48,449 bases of DNA from Flavobacteriales bacterium (GCA_024103275.1 JAGFIV010000005.1:1-48449); one strand, 5' to 3'. Counted from the stretch's first letter, positions 17,296-26,599 are shown. Notes: generated from the letters alone by a model not told the origin. Program-made: numbers and translations.

Positions 17296-19056
17296 TCAAT
17301 GCACCACGAAGCGGGCCGTTGCGGGGGCGCTGCCGCCGGCCACTTGCACCAGGTAGGATCCCGCAGGCAAGGGTTCGTTCACCGCAAGCCGGAGCGTGCC
17401 GTTCACCACGGGCACCCCGATGGCTTTCACCACGCGCCCCACGGCATCCATGATCCGTACCTCCGCCATGCGCCCGGCCAGGCGGTCGGCCACCACGGTG
17501 AACTCCCCGCTGTTGGGCACCGGGAATACCGCCAGGGCAGGGCCGGCACTTTCCCGCGCCGCGATGCCCATTGTCATCAGGTCATACGTGGCCGTGATGG
17601 TGCATCCGTTCGCGTCGGTCACGGTTACGGTGTACACCCCGTCGCCGATGATGATCGCGAAGGGGTCGTTCCCGCCGACGGGGTTGCCCCCGAAGGTCCA
17701 TGCATAGCTCAGGAATCCCGAGGGAACCTGAAGCACGGGGCCGTTGTGGACGATGGCGATGGAAGGGCACACCACCCAAGTATTGCTCATGGCGGTGCAA
17801 CCGAAATGGTTTGTCACCTCCACTTGCCACACCCCCGGGGCAAAGGCTGGTACGCAGGCACTGGTGTGGTCCGGCACGGTATCGCCGTTCAGGAACCAGA
17901 CGTAGCTGGCCAGGGAATCCGCGGACACACAGAGTTGGCCGGTGAGGGTGTCTTCGGCCAGCACGGCTTCCGGCAGCGGAAAGACGACCACGGTATCGGT
18001 ATGCGTGAATTGTTGTTGCACCTGCTCGCCGATGATCAGATGGCCCGTGGTGCCCCCGGCCACGTTGAAGGTGTACGTGCCAGCGCCCCCGGTGGGCACG
18101 TTGAAGGTGCCCAGGAGGTCGTCCTGGCTGACGGCGTCTTCATCATAGAAGGAGATGGAGTAGGGCGGCGTATTCATCGGCAGGCCCAGGCCGGTCCACG
18201 AAGCGGTGAAGGAGTTGTCCACCGTGGATGAGGTATGGGCATTGCCTTGGCCGTCGGTGAGCACGAAGTACGGATCGGGCGAACCTTGGCAGCCCAAAAA
18301 GGGCAGGTTGGGTTCCTCGACGTCGCCGCACCAGTTGCCGTTCACCCCGGTGAGGTGGACCTCGTTCAGCACGTATCCGCCGATGGTCGTTTCCAAGGTG
18401 ATCGCATATGCGCCCGGCCCCTGGAAAAGGTGTACCGGTGAGGCGGATGTCTCGCCGGCGGAACCGTCCCCGAAATCCCACACGTGGCCGGTGGGCGCGG
18501 GGCTGCCGTCGATCAGGGCCTGGAATGCCACGGACACACTGCCGCAGCCGGTGGTGGGGGTGAAGGTGAAGCCGGTGTTGCCGCCGCTGCCGGGCAACAC
18601 GGTGAGTTGCCGGGTGAAATCCTGGGGCACGCTGAGTGAGATGCCATTGTAGTTCACCCCCGCCAGGATGCTGATGGTGACCGGGTACGTGCCGGCCAGC
18701 AGCGGCGTGCCGCAGATGTGGGCGCAGCCATGCTGTTCCTGTTGGGGATAGTACACGCCTGACGGATGGGAGTAGGACACGCCCAGCCCGAAGGGCAGGC
18801 CGGCCACGCCGGTGATGGTCATCTGCTCAAAGTCCACCGTGAAACCGGAGCCGGGGTCGGTGAAGGAGGGCGGCAGCCAGAAGGTGATCACCGTGGAATA
18901 GGGGATGCCGACCGTGGCATCCGGAGGCACCGTGGGACACAGGGTGGGGTAGGCCGGCGAAATGGTGCAGCCCGCATCGGGCTCGCAATCGGGACATTGC
19001 GCGAAGACCGCACCGAAGGTTGAAAGAAGGCTGGCAAGGAGGAATGTTCTGCGCAT
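17296..19056 (-). CDS. PKD-domain protein with T9SS type A-like sorting domain
   Basis: A 586-residue secreted protein. ATG 19056 gives a clean signal peptide (residues 1-19, AVFA before QCPDC). The N-terminal part is Cys-rich (CPDCEPDAGC). A PKD domain lies around 200-270 with VWDFGDGSAG and the T.GAYAITLET strand. Further beta-rich, immunoglobulin-like modules follow (one with FLSYAWTFGG). The C-terminal ~80 residues are a T9SS type A-like sorting domain: VFPVPNSGEFTV, MDAVGRVV, LPAGSYLVQV. It is likely exported through the type IX system and attached to the surface. No enzymatic domain is visible, so it is more likely adhesive or structural. TACTTTTC, 16 nt upstream, may be its -7 element. 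Confidence 0.85.
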   Translation of the reverse strand: MRRTFLLASLLSTFGAVFAQCPDCEPDAGCTISPAYPTLCPTVPPDATVGIPYSTVITFWLPPSFTDPGSGFTVDFEQMTITGVAGLPFGLGVSYSHPSGVYYPQQEQHGCAHICGTPLLAGTYPVTISILAGVNYNGISLSVPQDFTRQLTVLPGSGGNTGFTFTPTTGCGSVSVAFQALIDGSPAPTGHVWDFGDGSAGETSASPVHLFQGPGAYAITLETTIGGYVLNEVHLTGVNGNWCGDVEEPNLPFLGCQGSPDPYFVLTDGQGNAHTSSTVDNSFTASWTGLGLPMNTPPYSISFYDEDAVSQDDLLGTFNVPTGGAGTYTFNVAGGTTGHLIIGEQVQQQFTHTDTVVVFPLPEAVLAEDTLTGQLCVSADSLASYVWFLNGDTVPDHTSACVPAFAPGVWQVEVTNHFGCTAMSNTWVVCPSIAIVHNGPVLQVPSGFLSYAWTFGGNPVGGNDPFAIIIGDGVYTVTVTDANGCTITATYDLMTMGIAARESAGPALAVFPVPNSGEFTVVADRLAGRMAEVRIMDAVGRVVKAIGVPVVNGTLRLAVNEPLPAGSYLVQVAGGSAPATARFVVH

Positions 19057-19156
19057 CGGACTGGGTTCCCGCGAAAAGTAAGCCCGATTTGTTACCGGGG
19101 AAGGCGGGGCGCCGCTAGCATCGTGCGGAAGGGATTCATGCGGGACGCGGCCCCGG

Positions 19157-19963
19157 TCAGGCCGAACCCTTGGCAATGGCCTTGCGCACGCTGCCGTGCT
19201 CCATCAGCAGCGCGTTGGCCGTCGCGTAGTCCACCCCCAGGCCTTCCATCACCATGCGCGTCCCACGGTCCACCAGCTTGCGGTTGCTCAATTGCATATC
19301 CACCATGCGGTTGCCCTTCACACGCCCCAGCTTGATCATCACCGAAGTGCTGATCATGTTCAAGATCAGCTTCTGCGCGGTGCCGCTCTTCATGCGGGTG
19401 CTGCCCGTCACGAATTCCGGGCCCACCACCGCCACCAGCGGGTGGTCGCACACCCGGGTCACCGGGCTGCCGGGGTTGCAGGTGACGCAGGCGGTCAGCA
19501 GCCCGGCCTCCCTGGCTTTTTCCAAGGCGCCCACCACGTAGGGCGTGCCGCCGCTGGCGGCGATGCCCACCACGGTATCATCGTTGCCGATCGCATGTTC
19601 CTGCAAGTCCTTCCAGCCCTGCCCGCGGTCATCCTCGGCAAACTCCACCGCCCTGCGGATGGCGCCGTCGCCGCCGGCTATCAGCCCCACCACCAGCCCG
19701 TGCGGCACCCCGAAGGTGGGCGGGCATTCGCTGGCATCCACGATGCCCAGGCGCCCGCTGGTGCCCGCGCCCAGGTAGAACAGCCTTCCGCCCCGGGCCA
19801 TCCGCGCGGCCAAGGCATCCACGAAGGGGATCATGGCCGGGATCACCTGCTGCACCGCGTCCGCCACCAGATGGTCCTCGCGGTTGATGTTGCCCAGGAT
19901 CTCACCCGTGCCCATGCGCTCCAGGTGGTCGTAATGCGAAGGGGATTCGGTGATGCGCTCCAT
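19157..19963 (-). CDS. murQ: N-acetylmuramic acid 6-phosphate etherase
   Basis: A 268-residue SIS-fold lyase that splits the lactyl ether of MurNAc-6-phosphate to give GlcNAc-6-phosphate, a step in peptidoglycan recycling. The signature FYLGAGTSGRLGIVDASECPP is at about 62-82, with the catalytic Glu79. GIAASGGTPYVVGAL and TGSTRMKSGTAQKLILNMIST are further hallmarks. Length is slightly below E. coli MurQ (298), as in many Bacteroidota. The frame extends upstream, but the ATG at 19963 (MERITE) is the family start and has a CGAAGTTG/CAACTTCG octamer 4 nt before it. No MurNAc transporter or kinase is adjacent. Confidence 0.95.
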   Translation of the reverse strand: MERITESPSHYDHLERMGTGEILGNINREDHLVADAVQQVIPAMIPFVDALAARMARGGRLFYLGAGTSGRLGIVDASECPPTFGVPHGLVVGLIAGGDGAIRRAVEFAEDDRGQGWKDLQEHAIGNDDTVVGIAASGGTPYVVGALEKAREAGLLTACVTCNPGSPVTRVCDHPLVAVVGPEFVTGSTRMKSGTAQKLILNMISTSVMIKLGRVKGNRMVDMQLSNRKLVDRGTRMVMEGLGVDYATANALLMEHGSVRKAIAKGSA

Positions 19964-19967
19964 GGTG

Positions 19968-19975
19968 CGAAGTTG
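19968..19975 (-). promoter_or_regulatory. Weak -7-like element of murQ
   Basis: CAACTTCG on the minus strand matches only four of six fixed TAnnTTTG positions but has the 4-nt spacing to ATG seen for other genes here. Confidence 0.2.
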
Positions 19976-20007
19976 CGATGCCGCTGGCATCCGTGCCGCC
20001 ATCCGCC

Positions 20008-20015
20008 TACTTTTG
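20008..20015 (+). promoter_or_regulatory. -7 element of the second GT-C gene
   Basis: TACTTTTG is an exact match to TAnnTTTG, 59 nt upstream of the ATG at 20075, in the divergent gap next to murQ. Confidence 0.45.
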
Positions 20016-20074
20016 GCACTGGACGCCCCGGCTGCCCCGGACCTGCCACGGCAGCCGCCGTCCATCGCGCCAGC

Positions 20075-21592
20075 ATGCCAGCGGGACCACGTCGGCGACG
20101 CCGAAAAGACCACCAACCCGGATGGAAAGGCTTCCGGGCCGACCTCGCGGACGGATGGAAGCATGTGCTGACGCACACCAGCACCAACCACAAGGTGTTC
20201 GTCCTGTTCGTCCTGCTCCTGGGAACGGTGCTCCGCATCCTGCGCTTGGGCGGCCCGGTGACCATGGACGAGGCGCTGACCTATGTGAACTACGCGGGCC
20301 GTCCGTTCGGGTTCCTGCTCAGCGACTACACGTATGCCAGCAATCACATCCTCTACGCGGTGCTCGGCCGGGCCAGCACCCTGCTGCTGGGCGTGCATCC
20401 CTGGTCACTGCGGCTGCCGGCCCTGCTGGCGGGCATCCTGGCCATGGGCCTGGGCTACCTCTTCGTGCGCAAGGCCTTCAACCGCCACATCGCGGTCATC
20501 TACCTGTGCCTGCTGGCCGTCTCCGGGCCGTTGGTGGAGTATTCGGCCATGGCCAGGGGATTCAGCCTGGTGTGGTTGTTCACGCTTGGTGCCTTGCTCG
20601 CCTCGCGGCACTTCGTGAAAACGGAAAATTGGGCCAGCGCCATCGCCATGGCCCTGGCTTGCGCGCTGGGTGCCTGGGCCGCACCCGCCATGGCCTATCC
20701 GGCCCTGATGGTCTACGGATGGACCTTGTTCATGATCATGTCCGAGTATGAAAGCACCGTCAGGCGGCGGGCCCTGAAGCTGGCCGGGTCGTTCCTCCTG
20801 GCCTTGCTGATGACCGCCCTGTGCTATACGCCGGTGGTGGTGGTCCATAGCCTGGACCAACTCATCCACCACCCCTCGCTGGTGGACAACACCTGGGCCA
20901 AGTTTGCCAACAGCCACCAGGACAGGACCTTCGACCTGTGGGCCTATTTCACGGCGACGACCTCCGCCACGCTGGCCTTTGCCGGCATTGTCGCGGTGAG
21001 TTACGCGGCCTACGTCAGCAAGAAATACAGGCTCCTGCTTTGGGCCATGCTGCTGGCGGCCTTGGCCTTGGTCTTGCTCATGCACCAGATCCCGCCCCCG
21101 GCGGCCTGGACCTACATCCTGCTCGTCTTCCACCTGGGCACCGCGATCGGCCTGTTCTACCTGTTGAAATTCGTGCGGGACAAGTTCATCCCCGCCTTCT
21201 CCAAGGGGCAACGGACCTTGGTGGCCGGCGTGCTTGTGCTGCTGGCCTTCGGATGGATGGGCCAACGCGGGGACCGCGACCCGGTGGAGCGCTTCCCCGA
21301 CGCCCAACTCGCGGCGGAGTGGGTGGTGCGGAACACCCGGGCCGGCGACCGGGTATGCGTGCAGGCCCCGTGGGACGTGCCCCTGAAGTTCTATCTGGCC
21401 TGTGCAGGGGGTGACGTGGCCGTGCTGATGGAGATGCCTGCCCCGGGTGGAAAGGTCTGGGCCTTGGTGGCCCCGGGCCATGGCCAGGTACCGGAAGGCG
21501 TGCTGCTGGACGCGGGGCTGCCCGCCTCGGATGCGGCGATGCTCAAGGAGATCAAGAGCTGGGGACGCCTGGAACTGTACGGGTCCGAGTAG
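20075..21592 (+). CDS. GT39-like membrane glycosyltransferase (GT-C fold)
   Basis: A 505-residue polytopic membrane protein with about nine to ten hydrophobic segments and a soluble C-terminal tail. The first loop has TMDEALTYVNYAGRP, carrying the acidic pair expected in ArnT/PMT-like GT-C enzymes. HILYAVLGRAS and LVEYSAMARGFSLVWLF are the usual following segments. The N-terminus is basic (PRRRRRKD). The reading frame upstream of 20075 is antisense to murQ and is not part of the protein. It is a second GT-C enzyme about 10 kb from the first and only broadly similar. Sugar and acceptor are unknown. Confidence 0.78.
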   Translation: MPAGPRRRRRKDHQPGWKGFRADLADGWKHVLTHTSTNHKVFVLFVLLLGTVLRILRLGGPVTMDEALTYVNYAGRPFGFLLSDYTYASNHILYAVLGRASTLLLGVHPWSLRLPALLAGILAMGLGYLFVRKAFNRHIAVIYLCLLAVSGPLVEYSAMARGFSLVWLFTLGALLASRHFVKTENWASAIAMALACALGAWAAPAMAYPALMVYGWTLFMIMSEYESTVRRRALKLAGSFLLALLMTALCYTPVVVVHSLDQLIHHPSLVDNTWAKFANSHQDRTFDLWAYFTATTSATLAFAGIVAVSYAAYVSKKYRLLLWAMLLAALALVLLMHQIPPPAAWTYILLVFHLGTAIGLFYLLKFVRDKFIPAFSKGQRTLVAGVLVLLAFGWMGQRGDRDPVERFPDAQLAAEWVVRNTRAGDRVCVQAPWDVPLKFYLACAGGDVAVLMEMPAPGGKVWALVAPGHGQVPEGVLLDAGLPASDAAMLKEIKSWGRLELYGSE

Positions 21593-21630
21593 GTTGTGCC
21601 CCGGGTCGTCCGCATTCCAAAAAGATCCCG

Positions 21631-21638
21631 GACCTTTG
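21631..21638 (+). promoter_or_regulatory. -7-like element of ettA
   Basis: GACCTTTG differs from TAnnTTTG at one base and precedes a 55-nt leader containing a GGGACC/GGTCCC hairpin at 21654-21659 and 21664-21669. Confidence 0.35.
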
Positions 21639-21693
21639 CGGCCCGAAAAAACAGGGACCCAACGGTCCCGGATTCCCGGATAATCCAAGCAAC

Positions 21694-23385
21694 ATGGCGG
21701 AAGAAGGCAAGCAGATCATTTTCAACATGGTGCAGGTGGGCAAGACCCTTTCCACCGGCAAGACCATCCTCAAGGACATCTACCTCGGTTTCTACTACGG
21801 GGCCAAGATCGGCATCCTGGGCCTCAACGGCAGCGGCAAATCCACCTTGCTGCGCATCATCGCCGGCAAGGACAAGGACTTCCAAGGCGACGTGCACGTC
21901 ACGCCCGGCTATTCCATCGGCATGCTGGACCAGGAACCGGAGCTGGACGAGAGCAAGACGGTGATCGACATCGTGCGGGAGGGCGTGCAGCCCATCATGG
22001 ACCTGCTGAAGGAGTACGAGGAGGTGAACAACAAATTCGCCGACCCCGAAGTGCTGGAGGACCCGGAGAAGATGGAGAAGCTCATCGCCCGCCAAGGCGT
22101 GCTGCAGGACCAGATCGAGTCGCAGGGGGCATGGGAGATCGACCAGAAGCTTGAGGTGGCCATGGATGCGTTGCGCTGCCCCGAGGGGGACACCCCGATC
22201 AAGGTGCTCTCCGGCGGTGAGCGCCGCCGCGTGGCGTTGTGCCGCCTGCTGCTGCAGGCGCCAGACATCCTGCTGCTGGACGAGCCCACCAACCACCTCG
22301 ACGCCGAAAGCGTGGCCTGGCTGGAGCAGCACCTGCACGGCTACAAAGGCACGGTGATCGCCGTGACCCACGACCGCTATTTCCTGGACAACGTGGCCGG
22401 ATGGATCCTGGAACTGGACCGCGGCGAGGGCATCCCCTTCAAGGGCAACTACAGCAGCTGGCTGGAGCAGAAGACCGCCCGCCTGGCCCAGGAGGAAAAG
22501 CAGGAGAGCAAGCGCCAGCGCGTGCTGAAGCAGGAACTGGAGTGGGTGCGCAGCAACGCCAAGGCCCGCCGCACCAAGAGCAAGGCCCGCCTGGAGAACT
22601 ACGAGAAGATGCAGGCCGAGAGCGTGAAGGAGAAGGAGGCCAAGCTGGAGATCTTCATCCCCAACGGGCAGCGCCTGGGCGACAAGGTGATCGAGTTCAA
22701 GGGCGTCTCCAAATCCTTCGGCGACCGCCTGCTGTTCGAGGATGTCAACTTCACCTTGCCACCGGCCGGCATCGTGGGCATCATCGGGCCGAACGGCGCG
22801 GGCAAGACCACCCTGTTCCGCATGATCATGGGCCAGGAAAAGCCCGACAGCGGCACCATCACCCTCGGTGATACCGTCCAGCTCGCCTACGTGGACCAGA
22901 CGCACAAGGACCTGGCACCGGAAAAGACCGTGTGGGAGGTGCTCAGCAACAAGCAGGAGATGATGGACATCAGCGGAACGCTGGTGAACAGCCGCGCCTA
23001 CCTGGCCCGTTTCAACTTCACCGGCCCCGACCAGAGCAAGAAGGTGGGCGTGCTCTCCGGCGGCGAGCGCAACCGCCTGCACCTGGCCATGACGCTGAAG
23101 AACGGTAGCAACGTGCTGCTGCTGGACGAACCCACCAACGACCTGGATGTGAACACGCTACGCGCCTTGGAGGAAGGCATCCAGGACTACAGCGGCTGCG
23201 CCGTCATCATCAGCCACGACCGCTGGTTCCTGGACCGCGTGTGTACCCACATCCTCGCCTTCGAGGGCGACAGCAAGGTGTACTGGTTCGAAGGTTCCTT
23301 CAGCGACTACCAGGAGAACTACATGAAGCGGGTGGGCGACATCGTGCCCAAGCGCATCAAGTACCGCAAGCTGGTGCGGGGCTGA
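21694..23385 (+). CDS. ettA: Energy-dependent translational throttle protein EttA (ABC-F)
   Basis: A 563-residue ABC-F ATPase that binds the ribosomal E site and gates the start of elongation according to ATP/ADP levels. Two complete ATPase domains are present: Walker A GLNGSGKST (43-51) and GPNGAGKTT, signatures LSGGERRRVAL and LSGGERNRLHL, Walker B LLLLDEPTNHLD and LLLLDEPTNDLD. The arm insertion is in the first domain, and the linker (SKRQRVLKQELEWVRSNAKARRTKSKARL) contains the basic residues typical of EttA. Length matches E. coli EttA (555). The C-terminus KRIKYRKLVRG is also EttA-like. It is a single gene with its own leader. Confidence 0.96.
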   Translation: MAEEGKQIIFNMVQVGKTLSTGKTILKDIYLGFYYGAKIGILGLNGSGKSTLLRIIAGKDKDFQGDVHVTPGYSIGMLDQEPELDESKTVIDIVREGVQPIMDLLKEYEEVNNKFADPEVLEDPEKMEKLIARQGVLQDQIESQGAWEIDQKLEVAMDALRCPEGDTPIKVLSGGERRRVALCRLLLQAPDILLLDEPTNHLDAESVAWLEQHLHGYKGTVIAVTHDRYFLDNVAGWILELDRGEGIPFKGNYSSWLEQKTARLAQEEKQESKRQRVLKQELEWVRSNAKARRTKSKARLENYEKMQAESVKEKEAKLEIFIPNGQRLGDKVIEFKGVSKSFGDRLLFEDVNFTLPPAGIVGIIGPNGAGKTTLFRMIMGQEKPDSGTITLGDTVQLAYVDQTHKDLAPEKTVWEVLSNKQEMMDISGTLVNSRAYLARFNFTGPDQSKKVGVLSGGERNRLHLAMTLKNGSNVLLLDEPTNDLDVNTLRALEEGIQDYSGCAVIISHDRWFLDRVCTHILAFEGDSKVYWFEGSFSDYQENYMKRVGDIVPKRIKYRKLVRG

Positions 23386-23391
23386 GTGCGC

Positions 23392-24885
23392 CTACCGGCG
23401 CGCCGTGGCGCCGAGGAGCCGATAGGCCCTGGCATCCGCCAGGTTCCATGCTTTCCAGGAACGTTCCACATAACGTTCCCGGAAGGTTTGCACCCGTTGC
23501 CCTATCCGTTCCCGATAGGCTTCTGGCCCCAGGTACAGGTCGCGCGAATAGTGCTCCGCGCCACCGATCAAGGTGGCGTTGAATGCGGCCATCCCTTCCA
23601 GTTCCTCGGGCGTTTTCACCAGCCAGGGCAGCGCCTTGTCCGACAGGCCGGCCAGGAAATCCAGGTGGACGAAGGCCTTGCCTTGCTGCGCCATGTTGTA
23701 ACGTGCCATGATGCCGTCCCAGTTGAAAAGCGCCAGCGCAAGGGCGGTGCCGTATATCACCATGGCGTTCATGCGCAGCAGGTAATGGCCGGAGCGGCCA
23801 TGGCGCACCTTCAGCATCACCAGTACCAGCCCGATGCACAGGGCCAGCAGGAAGAAGGCGACACCTATCCGCTTATAGGCCAAGGCATAGTAATGGATGT
23901 ACCAGTAGTTGCGCATGCCCACCGAAAGTGCCAGCAGCAGGTTCTGGCCCAGCCAGGCATGGGCGAGCCACTTCACGCCCCGCGCCTCCCGGAGGAAATT
24001 CAGGTCGCCGCGGAAGAAGTACAGCACGATGCCCGCGCCCAGCAGGATGGACAGCAGGAGCATGTAGGTCCCTTCATGCACGAACTGCTTCAGGTATTGC
24101 CCATTGAACTCAAAGCCCAGCCACACATGGCGGAGGTCAAGTGCGTTCACGGCCAGCAGCAACACGTTCAGCCCCACCAGGAGCAGCTTGGCCGTCAGCA
24201 GCTCGCCACGCAGTTTTCGGTCCGGTTGCCCAAGGCCGCTTGCGGGAAGCTGGTCATTCCCTGCATGGGCCCATGACAGGAGTTTGGGATTGGACAGGCC
24301 CAGCAGCAGGAAAGAGCTGATCAACAGGCCCACCAGGAAGCTCGCTGGCACGCCGAGGTCCAGCCCGCTGAGCGGCAGGGTGATTTGCGCCAGGAACCGG
24401 TCGAAGTGGGGATTGGAACTGCGATACATGCCGGCGAACAACAGCAGCACCAGCGGGACCATGGCAACGGAGAGGGCGCCACCGGGGGTGATCACGGGCT
24501 CTTTATCCCGGTGCCGCAACGGGAGGGCTTGCAGGAATGACCGGGGTGCCTGGGCCAGGTGCGCCATGGCCAGTGCGGCCGACCGGTGCAATGCACGAAC
24601 CGTCGGGGCCAACAAGATGCCTACGGTAAGGCCGGCCGAGACCAGGTTCAGGAGCACGGCCAAGGCTGATGCATGCCAGGCCACCGCCAAGGCGGTCATG
24701 AAGGTGCCACTGAGCGGAAGCCAAGCGAACGGAGGAACCCGCCGACCATGTGCCGCGACATAGACCAGCGCGGCTGCCACCTCAAAAAGCAAAAGGTTGA
24801 TGCCCGGCGCTTGGCCGTGGAAGAGGTACACGTACCAACCTGCCAGGAAAAGACACCACAGGAACGGGGAGCCGGAAGGCCGCAT
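23392..24885 (-). CDS. DUF4173-type polytopic membrane protein
   Basis: A 497-residue integral membrane protein with about twelve hydrophobic segments. The pattern ALNFWD-like (here ALALFNWDGIMARYNMAQQGKAF), GMRNYWYIHYYALAYKRIGV and the C-terminal RDLYLGPEAYRERIGQRV are what I associate with the DUF4173 family of Bacteroidota and Firmicutes membrane proteins. ATG 24885 gives a short cytoplasmic start before the first membrane segment (FLWCLFLAGWYVYLF). The gene converges on ettA with only 6 bp between stops. Function unknown; a membrane-stress or transport role would be guesswork. Confidence 0.75.
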   Translation of the reverse strand: MRPSGSPFLWCLFLAGWYVYLFHGQAPGINLLLFEVAAALVYVAAHGRRVPPFAWLPLSGTFMTALAVAWHASALAVLLNLVSAGLTVGILLAPTVRALHRSAALAMAHLAQAPRSFLQALPLRHRDKEPVITPGGALSVAMVPLVLLLFAGMYRSSNPHFDRFLAQITLPLSGLDLGVPASFLVGLLISSFLLLGLSNPKLLSWAHAGNDQLPASGLGQPDRKLRGELLTAKLLLVGLNVLLLAVNALDLRHVWLGFEFNGQYLKQFVHEGTYMLLLSILLGAGIVLYFFRGDLNFLREARGVKWLAHAWLGQNLLLALSVGMRNYWYIHYYALAYKRIGVAFFLLALCIGLVLVMLKVRHGRSGHYLLRMNAMVIYGTALALALFNWDGIMARYNMAQQGKAFVHLDFLAGLSDKALPWLVKTPEELEGMAAFNATLIGGAEHYSRDLYLGPEAYRERIGQRVQTFRERYVERSWKAWNLADARAYRLLGATARR

Positions 24886-25031
24886 GTGCCGGGTTTCGGG
24901 GAGGAACGCCGGACATGCCTTGATCCGTATTCGATGCGGTGCCGGCCCCCTGGATTCTTGCCGGCACGGCCGGCCAAGCCCCGGACCATTCCGGGCCATC
25001 CGCCGTCATCAGGTCATGCGAAGTCCATGGC

Positions 25032-25039
25032 TATCTTCG
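25032..25039 (+). promoter_or_regulatory. -7 element of the small basic protein gene
   Basis: TATCTTCG matches TAnnTTTG at five of six fixed positions and is 18 nt before the ATG at 25058. Confidence 0.4.
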
Positions 25040-25057
25040 GCCGAAACCCCGTACACC

Positions 25058-25177
25058 ATGCCACAGGATCAACGAGCACGTGCCATCCATAAACGCCGGG
25101 CCACCGCCAAATTGGCCAAACGACGCGCCGCACAGGAGGCCAAGCCGGCCAAGGCGCGAAAGAAAGCCGCGAAGTAG
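25058..25177 (+). CDS. Small, very basic Lys/Arg/Ala-rich protein (39 residues)
   Basis: A 39-codon ORF starting MPQDQRARAIHKRRATAKL and ending KARKKAAK. About 16 of 39 residues are Lys, Arg or His and there are no aromatic or Cys residues. The composition suggests an RNA- or DNA-binding tail-like protein, resembling the extreme basic ribosomal or histone-like small proteins. I do not recognise a family and it is not the Thx-type S31 sequence. Support comes from its own -7-like element, the short leader and a GC hairpin just after the stop. It could still be a chance ORF in GC-rich DNA. Confidence 0.5.
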   Translation: MPQDQRARAIHKRRATAKLAKRRAAQEAKPAKARKKAAK

Positions 25178-25215
25178 GGCCGGGCTGAAGCCTGTCCATT
25201 CGGATGCGCCCGGCC
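25178..25215. terminator. Hairpin between convergent genes
   Basis: GGCCGGGC at 25178-25185 and its exact complement GCCCGGCC at 25208-25215 enclose a 22-nt loop. It starts directly after the small basic protein stop and lies 37 bp from the stop of the convergent DUF4412-like gene, so it could serve both. Confidence 0.45.
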
Positions 25216-25251
25216 ATCCACAGGCATCGCCATGCCGGTGGAGGCTGCGGT

Positions 25252-26010
25252 CTACCGCCCGAACATGGGCAGGTTCGTCATGTCTTGCAACTCGTAGCCA
25301 TCCGTGCTGAACAGCGTTTTGTCCACCTTTCCGATCACCAGGTCGCGGGTGGACATCTCCACGCGCTCCCCACCGTCGGCGGAGGTCCAGGTGTTCTCCA
25401 GCACCATGCCTTGGTAAGGTGCCATCTGCCAACGGTCGGCGCGGGCGCCCACCATGCTGCCCAATGCCTCGAACGCATTGAACTTCACGTCCTCCGCGAT
25501 CCAGGCCGCACCGCTGCCATCATCGTTCTTGTAGGTGTATTTCCGGCAGGTATGCCCGTCGATCACCTTGGTCTCCTGGGTGCGCACCACTTGGGTGGCC
25601 TCATCGGCGGCGTGGTCCGCATCGTTCATGGTGATGCGCATCGCCTTCATCTTCACCCCGGTACGCTTGCCCTTCTCATCGGTCATCAACGTGTAGTTCA
25701 CCTTGTTCTTCAGGTCGAAGACCATCCGCATCGCACCTTCATTCGGGCGAGCTTGCGGCTCCCAGGCCATGTGCTCGTCATCAAAGGCCATGCGCAGGAG
25801 CATCGGGCTGTCCTTGTCCAAGGTGCCGCCCTTGTAGCTGTTGATCACCCAGGTGTAGCTGCCGGTGAAGCCCAACGGCTTGAACGGGCTGTTGTCCTGC
25901 TCTATTTGCCCTTGGCCGCCCATGATGGCCTTCATCATGTCGGCGTTGGATTGGCCTTGGGCAACGGTGGCCCACAGCAAGCTCAACGAGAGAATGAGGG
26001 ATGTGCGCAT
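25252..26010 (-). CDS. Exported DUF4412-like protein
   Basis: A 252-residue exported protein. ATG 26010 (MRTSLILSLSLLWATVAQG) gives a typical signal peptide cut near GQ. The remainder is beta-rich and contains KVNYTLMTDEKGKRTGVKMK, KVIDGHTCRKYTYKNDDG (with the single conserved Cys) and AWIAEDVKFN, the pattern of the DUF4412 family of Bacteroidota periplasmic proteins. Such proteins are distantly like LolA/LolB-type lipid-binding folds, but that link is inference. The open frame continues upstream and is antisense-like. TATCTTGG, 35 nt before the ATG, may be the -7 element. It is followed upstream by another small exported protein on the same strand. Confidence 0.78.
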   Translation of the reverse strand: MRTSLILSLSLLWATVAQGQSNADMMKAIMGGQGQIEQDNSPFKPLGFTGSYTWVINSYKGGTLDKDSPMLLRMAFDDEHMAWEPQARPNEGAMRMVFDLKNKVNYTLMTDEKGKRTGVKMKAMRITMNDADHAADEATQVVRTQETKVIDGHTCRKYTYKNDDGSGAAWIAEDVKFNAFEALGSMVGARADRWQMAPYQGMVLENTWTSADGGERVEMSTRDLVIGKVDKTLFSTDGYELQDMTNLPMFGR

Positions 26011-26071
26011 GGAGGTGGTGCTATTGATGGTTATGTGGTGGGCCGCCAAGATAACCCGGCGCGTCCGTCGG

Positions 26072-26599
26072 TCATGGCGCGGCGACCAGCTCCGCGTAGC
26101 TGCCCTGCAGTTGGCCCAGCAGGCGGTGTTTTCGTGCCGGCCTGGTTGCGCGGGCCATTTCCCATGCCTGTTCGGAGAGCGCGAACAAGGCCCGGTAGCT
26201 GGCGGGCCGGTACGGACTGTCTCCGCTGAACAGCGCTGCAGTGCCCATCGTTCGGTACACGCCGGCAAGCCCCGGGTCGGTGCAGCTGAAGGCAGCCGCC
26301 AAGCCGTTGTACATGCTGTATAGCGCCATGCCGTCGTCATCATCGGGAAAAACCTCGCGGAAGCGGCTGGCCAGGGAGTCCGTCCGTTCAGCGATCCTGA
26401 TGGCAAGGCGTCGGGACTGCTCGGGGGTGGTGGCATTCTCCAATTCGGTAAGCCGATCGCCCAACCAAGGCTCAACCTGGCGGACCGCATTCACCACCTC
26501 GGCGGAATCCCGGCTGAAGGACGCCGTATCCGCGCCTTTCCCGAAGGCGGATGTTGCCCAACCGGTGATCGCGCATAGCAGGATGAAACGGATGTGCAT
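26072..26599 (-). CDS. Small exported protein of unknown function
   Basis: A 175-residue protein, not recognised. ATG 26599 gives a signal peptide (MHIRFILLCAITGWATSAFG). The mature part is helical and acidic, with regularly spaced charged residues (VRQVEPWLGDRLTELENATTPEQSRRLA, LASRFREVFPDDDDG) and a Cys in AAFSCTDPG. An exact -7 element sits 5 nt before this ATG, which favours it over the longer frame. It probably acts in the periplasm; no partner is evident. Confidence 0.65.
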   Translation of the reverse strand: MHIRFILLCAITGWATSAFGKGADTASFSRDSAEVVNAVRQVEPWLGDRLTELENATTPEQSRRLAIRIAERTDSLASRFREVFPDDDDGMALYSMYNGLAAAFSCTDPGLAGVYRTMGTAALFSGDSPYRPASYRALFALSEQAWEMARATRPARKHRLLGQLQGSYAELVAAP

